Shown here piece by piece: positions 56,901-64,000 of a stretch of 64,000 nt of DNA. Where the stretch lies: NCBI GenBank assembly GCA_037176845.1, contig JAYKXP010000014.1:186001-250000 (forward strand), read 5' to 3'. The notes beneath the pieces are model-generated. The model saw nothing but the letters and a program-made list of their open reading frames with translations, was not told the origin of the DNA and did not search any database. The DNA comes from Paramarasmius palmivorus. Taxonomy: Eukaryota; Basidiomycota; Agaricomycetes; Agaricales; Marasmiaceae. Numbering within the stretch: the first letter of the stretch is position 1; the number at the start of each line of letters is the position of its first letter. A program made the translations under genes and the position numbers.

Positions 56901-58055
56901 GTTGCCATGGAGCTCTTGAAGGAATTTCCTGGCGAAGATGGGCTCCACAAGTTCAAGGATTGGTGGTCCAAAGTCCAAACTGGCAGAGATAAGCAAGAAC
57001 ACACATCGTCTCCGTTTCGCCAAAAATTCGTATGTGTTATTTTTGTCAGGGTCGAGTAACATGGACCCACAGACGCCTTTTTTTTGTTACAGAAGAAAAA
57101 GTTCAAGAACCTTTACCTCCCTCCAGAGTGGCCTAATAGTGCCGTAGTAAGTAAAGAACATGCTTGCCCCTATGTTCTGCTAACCGTTCTGTCTTGTCAG
57201 AGGGATGCCTATTATCATCCCACTGTGGACGAATCCGACGAGCCGTTCAAATGGGGACTTCCAGACCTCGACGCTCTCCGCGAGTAAGTGCATAGCTCGG
57301 TCCCATCTAGTTGATGAGATTTGATGTATTTCCAATCACTACTAGATTCTTACGAGAAGAATTGGGATGGGGTCAATCAAAGGTTGACGATCTCCTGTTG
57401 CCCATAATTCAAAAGATGAATAAACGGTCCAAGGTATGTTGAATAAGTTTCCATACACTAGCGTTGCACTAGCGGCTAATCTTTATCTCTTTCACTACAG
57501 GATTCTACATCGAACAAACAGGGCAACCTCAATGAATTCTTCGAAGTTTCTGGAGGAAGCGGTACCCTTGCCCCTCGGAAGCGTCAAGCTTACGCGAGTA
57601 AACGACTTCAACAAGTTGTCGCCGACTTTAGGAAGAAACGGAGGGAAGCGTCATCAGGTCCTGCTGGGGATGACAATGATGACCAAGTCGGGAACGGCGA
57701 TGTTGATAATGAAAGTGACGCAGAGTTGGCGCAAGAACCGCCCGCGAAAAGAGCGAAATCCTCGACCACGAGAAAGAAGTCTGGTGCTGGCAATACCCAG
57801 AGTACCAGGGGTAGAGGTTCTAAACGGGGAAGGAACGGACGTGGAGGTGCGAGAGGAAGAGGAAAGCGAGCTGCACCTGCGGTTCCGTCGGGTGTTGAGG
57901 ACATTGACGATTCGGACGCATCGGAAGAGTTCAATGAGGCGGAGGTGGAGAAGGCGGCTGAGGAACCTCCGCCGCTGGCTGTGAATTTGCGACCACGGCC
58001 AAAACCAAAGCCTGCTTATCGCACTGCAACCAACGCAGAGGCGCCAACGTCCTAG
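53914..58055 (+). CDS. RAD2: RAD2/XPG DNA-repair endonuclease
   Basis: Starts [16 protein letters not shown]; an intron splits the Met codon before [21 protein letters not shown]-region: [12 protein letters not shown] long disordered spacer (about 54300-56500) follows, with acidic patches and a UIM-like [16 protein letters not shown] near 55400. I-region: [49 protein letters not shown] (metal-binding Glu/Asp residues present). C-terminus: QGNLNEFF fits a PCNA-binding PIP box, then basic Arg/Gly-rich tracts. The enzyme makes the 3' incision in nucleotide excision repair with TFIIH. All key acidic residues I can place are kept, so it should be active. Confidence 0.93.
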
Positions 58056-58445
58056 ATACATTTCTTAGATTCTGAAGTTTCGTCACTGCTAGTTTATTGA
58101 TAGTGTATATTGGCAATGGCTGTCATAATGAAAGGTCAGCTCTAAGGGTTAAGATTTCGTAGCCAGATGCAGATGGTTGATATTTGCAGGGCAAACAACG
58201 CGTCCCGACTTTACGGCGGCTGTCGGATGATGCAAGACAACAAGAGATCTTGAAATATGGAAAATCCGAGGAGGAAATTACCAAAGTTTGACTGCGTATC
58301 AAGCCCGATGCGGAGTCTGAAGGCGTCTTGGTAACACAACCAAGTAAGATCTCACTCCATAGAAATACCGGGCTCACGCCGGGTGGAATTGTTTCGACCA
58401 AATGTGATTGCATTGAAACATCTACAAATCGGGAGAACCAACAGT
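58056..58445. other. Intergenic between convergent genes
   Basis: No gene is seen between RAD2 and the complex I subunit. Confidence 0.35.
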
Positions 58446-59018
58446 TTACTCTTCAGTTTCCTCATCTACACGGGCCTAGAAAAGGAAAGTCAACCAAGGC
58501 TTTGTGAACATGGTTGTAGTGTAACGAACCTTGTTCTCTTCCAGACCACCAAGCTCCTTCACCAATCCTCCATAAGGGTACGTTCTTCGAACGAAATGAG
58601 GTTCTGGTGTGCCATAATTCTTGATAAAGAAGAAAACACCGGTGAAAGTGAGAGCTGCAAGAGCAAAGTGCCGCAAAGCGACGCTTGGGTCAACGGGCGG
58701 AACGTCCGGCGACCACATGGAATACAGTTCATCTTGTTCGTGAAGCTGTAAAGAATAGACTCAGAATGTCAAAACCAGATTGAAAAGAATGGAGCTCACT
58801 GGGTCACCAAAGTTTCGCCTGAGCTGCACATCCTGCCAACCAAGTGGTGGGAGATATTGGCGGTTCACGGGTGGTACATCTGGGTACTCTGTCAAGGGTT
58901 CTGGGTCGATAGGGATGTCTTTTGGAGGTGCTGTCGACTGTAATCTGCGAGCTGCAACTGCTCTAGGAGCTGCAAGGGGCCGGGCAGCGACTCTGGCTGT
59001 ACGGAGGAGAGAGGACAT
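58446..59018 (-). CDS. NADH:ubiquinone oxidoreductase ASHI/NDUFB8-like subunit
   Basis: Starts at 59018 with an Arg/Ala-rich mitochondrial presequence (MSSLLRTARVAARPLAAPRA). Then EYPDVPPVNRQYLPPLGWQD and RRNFGDP, an intron, LHEQDELYSMWSPDVPP, one membrane helix (ALAALTFTGVFFFIKNYG) and VRRTYPYGGLVKELGG. A last short exon ends ARVDEETEE. Length about 150-155 residues fits the accessory subunit NDUFB8 (ASHI, NIAM in Yarrowia) of complex I, in the inner mitochondrial membrane. Divergent from a methyltransferase gene with 216 bp between ATGs. Confidence 0.8.
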
Positions 59019-59234
59019 GATATCTGTGAGCGCACTGACGAGCCTGAACCGGACTCAGGCGCGGGACCTCCGTGTGAAAAAAAAATATGTGCCATATAGA
59101 ATCTTAACCCAAGGGGGTTTTGTTCAGAATTATGTTCACGGCCATCATGCCAATGAATTCTCCTTGTATATTTTAGTTCAGATCTCGAAGATTTATTCGC
59201 CTTTTCTACCTTTCCCATCATCTACCCATCTGCT

Positions 59235-61257
59235 ATGGCTTCAACTCAGGACGTAGAGGCATCACTTTTGAAGGAAAAGGTTTCCAGGAGGAAACGGGGG
59301 GAACTGGTCTACCCTCTGGACTATACAACGGACATGTTAAATCAGTGAGTCTGCCATGTTTTTCCCCAAAAACATTAGCTGATTCTTTGTGTGCATCATT
59401 CAGCGATAATTGGGACCATTTGTGGTACGAGTCGTTCTGCCGTCTCAATCCCTTTATTCTTTATACCAACTCTTTATTCAGGCTTATGACCTGTTTCAGA
59501 GGCCTTACTATGCATCAATTCGAAACGCCTCCGAAATTTGTTCTGGATTTGGGATGTGGTGGTGGACTTTGGGCAATAGACGCTGCTCGGCAATGGCCTG
59601 TGCGTCGACTCCTTTTTACTTCCTTCTCTTTTGTGCGCTCATTTACTGTCCAGGAGAGCACTATAATTGGTTTCGACATCAAAGATATCCAACCTAGACT
59701 ATATCAAATGGATGGGTACAACGATCTCTCACGTAGAGTGAAATGGGTCCAAGGCAACCTGTACGTGTTCCGCACGGTTTCTTCGCGTGTTATTCGTTTC
59801 TAATGCTCTATACCCTGACCAGGCTAGATGGATTATATTTCCCACCTGACTACTTTGACTTTGTACGAATAGCACGCATTGGGCTCGGAGTCCCAGAAGA
59901 TGAGGTAAGGGCTTTCATACCCGACGAGTCATCCGCGCTGAACGAATCATTTGTAGTGGCAATCTGTTTTGGAGGTAATGAGATATTACTCAGCACCCTA
60001 TTCCTCTATTCTCAATACCTATTCAGGAGGTTTATCGAGTTATGAAACCGGGAGCAGTCTTGGAGGTGAATGGCACGCGTCTATTATGGTTGACCGTTAT
60101 ATAAATCCCTTATGCCAATCTTGACAGATCATTGAGGAGGATTTGATATTTCCCTATGGCGAATTCTCGCGACCGAGGCCGCGACCGTCACCGTTGACTA
60201 CTGACCTACCCATTACCGACTCCAATGGGCCAGGGACAATGTCCTCACGTAGTTCTCTAGCTTCTGCAAATCCCTGGGTATCAAGCCAAGATGACCTATT
60301 TGATTTTACAATGTCCTCAAAAAAGACCAACCTACCACCACTAGAAGAGTCGCCAACATCCATATATTCCCCACCTTCCATATCATCTCCACCTTCCACA
60401 CATTCCATACCCAAGACACCACATTCCATACGCTCTCATAGCAGCAACTATTTACCACAACCGACGATACCCAGTCCCTCTTATCAGGGACACCCTCAGG
60501 ATCACTCGAGACTCAAGTCCGCGTGGGACGCCATGTTGTCGCAACGATTTCTCACTCCCCAACTCATAACAGTCCTTCCATTCTACCTCGCATCCTTGTT
60601 TACAGGTGTCAAGTCACATCCACCGCTACAGATACAATTACCACCAAATTCGTCCGGAAGTCGACATTGCCGAGGTCACGAATCGGAGGTCTTTGATCCA
60701 CTACGGCAATTTACCTTATACCCCGCTTCAAGGCGATTGTCTGATGCCGATGACAGTTCTAGTACAGACTCGGGAGGCTCTGAATCGCGGAAACCGGTGT
60801 CTAACTGGGCTTCGATGCATCTGGCACGAACAGTTCGGATGGTTGTCGCGTGCAAAGAAGCAATATGGGTGGAGTATCAGAGGATGTATAGTCCCGATTT
60901 GCCCCCAGTAACACTAGCTCGTCGACAAGGCCGATATCTCGTCTCCAATAAGTCTTCGGCTCGAGAGAGCTTTGACCGTGCCTGGACAAACTGGGAAAAG
61001 TAGGTTCCATGTCACTTGCTTGTTTTTCTGATTGAGTGACGCTCTTTTCGTGTAGTGACATGATGGACCGCATAGGGATGCGGGACAACATTGTTTCGCA
61101 GCTTGGATGGCCGGAGTCCCCGGGAGAGCGGCCAGATTGGCGTGTGTGGAGAAACACGGTCGATATCAAGCCTGTCGAAGAAACACGGACGACAGCACAA
61201 AAAGACTTGTGTAGATCACTGCGTGGATTCGTAGCGTGGAAACCACGACCACGATGA
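59235..61257 (+). CDS. SAM-dependent methyltransferase, unassigned substrate
   Basis: Starts ATG 59235, KEKVSRRKRGELVYPLDY, an intron, then DNWDHLWYE. SAM motif I is VLDLGCGGGLWAIDAA. Then IIGFDIKDIQP, RRVKWVQGNL with LDGLYFPPDYFDFVRIARIG across a joint, and EVYRVMKPGAVLEIIEEDLIFPYGEF. That series matches a large fungal methyltransferase family. A Ser/Pro-rich insert near 60180-60480 interrupts, and a conserved C-terminal part resumes (WASMHLARTVRMVVACKEAIW). Last exon ends near 61257. Target unknown; the family includes LaeA-like and housekeeping members and I cannot place it further. Confidence 0.72.
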
Positions 61258-61708
61258 CACAACATTTCTTGGTGGCACTGGGACTACCTTTCTCGTTCTG
61301 TGCAGGACATTTTTTTAAATCACCATCACACCATTACACGAACTAACCCCCACATCCTTTCTTGTCGGTCAGCTATGCTGCATGTCCACGCAACCATATC
61401 CCTCTACATTGTACTCGTTTCAATTGCACGATGCATGCATGCATAATCTTCAAGTACTTATCATCGTTATACTTATCTTCACCGGCATTATATTTTACGG
61501 ATTTTCTGCAGTACAATCATCTATCTACCCACGCATTTTGGTCAGTAAATGTAACAGTAGTCATGTTGTATGAGGAGCAAGTTCAACCAGCCTGGAAGTA
61601 TTTCCCAGGTATTTCCTTTTTGAGCATCGACCCTTTTCCTGAAGAGTCGACGACGAACAATCTCAAGTTCTCAGTACTCAACTTCATTCCCAAACCTCCA
61701 CGATCCCA
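61258..61708. other. Intergenic, promoter of PA2G4-like gene
   Basis: No gene is seen. Pyrimidine-rich stretches before 61709 fit a highly expressed gene promoter. Confidence 0.35.
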
Positions 61709-63293
61709 ATGTCCGACACTGAGAAACCTGCAGCTACCGCTGCCGACGCTAAAAAGCCACCAGTGTTTGCCGAGGCCGATTTAACAAAGTACAAGGCAAG
61801 TTTCTTTTTCACGGTGATCACCTCGACAAACATAATCATCTTTTTTAATCTTCTTCTTTCAACTAGACTGCGGCAGAGATCGTTCACAATGTGATGAAAA
61901 AACTCGTTGAACTCGCTGTTGATGGTGCTCGAATCTTGGATTTGTGTATCGAGGGAGACAAGCTCATCGAGCAGGGTACTGGCGCGGTGTACAACAAGAC
62001 TGTCAAGGGTAACAAGGTTCCCAAAGGTCCGTTTCCAAAGTATAATCTTGAGTTTAGCATTAATTCTAATCGATGAAACTCAGGTCTTGCATTCCCAACC
62101 TGTATCTCAGTCAACAACACGGTCTCCCACTTTTCACCTCTGGAGTGCGTCTCGCGCGAGCCCTTTCGTTTTTCATCACACGATCGATCTAACCTTTTTT
62201 ACTCTCTTTTACCACCATAGGTCCGACCCCCAATCCTCACAAACACTCGCCAAAGACGACGTTGTAAAAATCCACATTGGTGCCCACATCGATGGCTTTG
62301 CCGCTGTCAGCGCCGAGACCGTCGTCATTGGTGCCAGTGCGGAAAATCCCGTCACGGGAAGGAGAGCAGATGTGCTCAAGGCTGCGTGGCATGCCGCTGA
62401 AATCGCCATGCGAACGGTTAAAGTAGGAAACAAAAATTGGGCTGTCACCGAGGTGGTTCAGAAAACGGCAGCAGCTTGGGATTGCAAACCTGTTGAAGGT
62501 GAGTTGGTGGGATATCGATTGCTCGGTTTATCGTGACATTTTATTGGTTTTTCAGGTATGCTGTCGTGCCAACAGACGCAAAACGTCATTGACGGCAAGA
62601 AGCGTATCATTTTGAATCCCAGCGAAGCCCAGAAGCGAGACTTTGAGGCTGCTACTTTTGCCGAAGGAGAGGTCTATGGGGTTGATATTCTCGTTTCCTC
62701 GGACGAGGAAGGAAAGGTTAGTTAATTTACCTTGTTTTTTAATTGTTCCGCGCGTCAACTAATGACAACTCTCCACTATTCCATTAGGCTAGGGTGGAGG
62801 AATCACGAACGACAATTTATCAGAGAGATTCTACCGTAACTTACCAGCTCAAGATGAAGACCTCTCGTGCCGTGTTCTCCGAGGTCCAGAAGAAGGCTGG
62901 CGCGTTCCCCTTCAACATTCGCTGCCTCGAGGACGAGAAGCGCGCTCGTATGGGTCTTCAGGAAGCTGTACAGCATAGTCTTGTCAAGCCTTACGAAGTT
63001 GTGTAAGTGAATATTCTTCAGGCAAGCGTTTCGTTCTCTCATCACGACACGCAATTAGGTACACCCCACCCAACTCCTTTGTCGCTGCGTTCCACTTCAC
63101 GATCGCTCTTTTACCCAACGGACCTTCGTTGATCACCAATCCTCCCATTTGGTATAAACCTGAGCTCGTCAAGACGGACAAGGAGCTTGAGGATGAGGAA
63201 TTGAAGAGCATACTATCGAAGCCTCTTCGAGAGAGCAAGAAGAGCAAGAAGAAGAAGGCAAAGGCTGACGGAGAAGACGCAAAGGAGGATTGA
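61709..63293 (+). CDS. PA2G4/EBP1-type aminopeptidase-fold protein
   Basis: Starts [17 protein letters not shown]. Exons give [140 protein letters not shown] and a basic Lys-rich tail. This is the pita-bread fold of methionine aminopeptidase without the usual metal ligands, as in human PA2G4 and S. pombe Cdb4. Relatives bind ribosomes and RNA near the exit tunnel. Five introns split the gene; the exon between [14 protein letters not shown] and SDPQSSQ has a long intron. Confidence 0.92.
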
Positions 63294-63503
63294 AGGTCTG
63301 AATGTAGTAAACGCTAATCCAATGTCAAGCATTGTAAAGGAAGCAAGTTCTTGTATGTACTTTTTGCATACCAGGTTGGGGTTGACAATATAAGACAATT
63401 GATTTTATCTTGCCCGTCCTACGTGTTTTGTTTGAACATTGAACCATTCTGAAGCGTCGCGGCCGCAAAGATGTGGTAATCGATCTTATCTTCCTCCTCC
63501 ATC

Positions 63504-63885
63504 ATGTCGGAATCCAGGAAAGACTGGCATACAGTGTAAGCTAAAAATGCACGCTTTCAACAGATGTCGATACTTAGTTTTTATCAGGACCGTTCAGGTT
63601 CCTTTTGCCTCGGAGAAACACGCAACGATAGCGAAGCGGGCGATTGAAGTCGATGCTGAGCTACAGCCTCACGCAGTCGAGAGAATCATAACTGTCGAAG
63701 GAGATGTTCTTCATGCGTATGTTGGCCATATCTATATCTATACAAGCCTCTGATATCTGTGTTACAGAACGTTCAGAACGCTGACAGTTCGTCTCGCTCG
63801 TCTGACTGTGAACGCTTTCCTGGAAAATGTCGATCTGGTCGTTCGTACCATAGAACATTTTGGAGCACAAGCTGAACAGCAATAA
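63504..63885 (+). CDS. PCC1: KEOPS/EKC complex subunit PCC1
   Basis: Exons join MSESRKDWHTV to TVQVPFASEKHATIAKRAIE and VDAELQPHAVERIITVEGD, then an intron in HA, then TFRTLTVRLARLTVNAFLEN and VDLVVRTIEHFGAQAEQQ. At about 95 residues this is the usual length. Pcc1 is the dimerising subunit of KEOPS, which makes t6A37 on tRNAs; it has also been tied to telomere upkeep and transcription. All family blocks are present with two short introns. Confidence 0.9.
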
Positions 63886-64000
63886 ATGGTACAAATCTAC
63901 CTGGATGCGACCGCAGCTCCAGATATCAATTGCTGGGCGCTGACGCGTCTCGAATAAAAGGACTGTACACGCAAGCTGCTGGAGTCTCAAAGTTAAAAGC

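Noticed and set aside
1..64000. tRNA or rRNA genes
   Set aside because: No convincing T-loop plus A/B-box pairing or rRNA signature was seen by eye; a tRNAscan-SE run would settle it.

Overview
The window is a 64 kb piece of gene-dense fungal nuclear DNA. Short GT-AG introns (about 43-75 bp), compact and often divergent promoters, and Agaricomycete-typical lineage families (DUF6533 and DUF6534 seven-helix proteins, large P-loop NTPase families) point to a mushroom-forming basidiomycete. This rests on gene content; no rRNA or organelle marker is present. No CRISPR array, tRNA, rRNA or transposon with a recognisable transposase or reverse transcriptase was found. Exon joints were worked out by hand from splice signals, reading frame and family conservation.

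Layout. 1-3.1 kb: tail of a peroxisomal carnitine acetyltransferase facing a UPF1-like helicase. 3.4-4.2 kb: decayed copy of a P-loop NTPase gene whose intact relative lies at 14.8-15.8 kb. 4.3-9.6 kb: Skg3/Caf120-type PH protein. 9.8-10.9 kb: COX11. 11.5-13.2 kb: DUF6534 membrane protein. 13.5-14.3 kb: metallo-beta-lactamase-fold hydrolase. 16.4-19.8 kb: degenerate kinase fused to armadillo repeats. 20.3-23.6 kb: HAD-type glycerol phosphatase and glycerol-3-phosphate dehydrogenase, head to head over a 530 bp shared promoter with two STRE-like sites. 25.1-28.2 kb: calcineurin-like phosphoesterase and a coiled-coil protein.

28.5-33.5 kb is the accessory part. A unit of about 2 kb occurs as two full copies and one truncated copy in direct orientation. 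It carries a small two-exon gene of unknown function: intact in the middle copy, broken in the first, with a diverged relative at 42.8 kb. The truncated third copy runs into the promoter of an ARL2 GTPase gene whose last exon has a one-base frameshift. 34.7-39.5 kb: a GH105-like hydrolase, a PARP-type zinc-finger protein and an intronless HeLo-pseudokinase protein resembling necroptosis executioners. 39.7-47.1 kb: two DUF6533 paralogues bracketing a small membrane protein, an orphan ORF and a PAQR receptor.

47.4-63.9 kb is conserved housekeeping: RMI1, SGD1/NOM1, EFM4-type methyltransferase, RAD2/XPG nuclease, complex I NDUFB8 subunit, a SAM methyltransferase, PA2G4/EBP1 and KEOPS subunit PCC1.

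The clearest functional link is the GPD/GPP pair, which encodes both steps from dihydroxyacetone phosphate to glycerol. The most novel material is the tandem repeat with its orphan gene family, the HeLo-pseudokinase, and the kinase-armadillo fusion.
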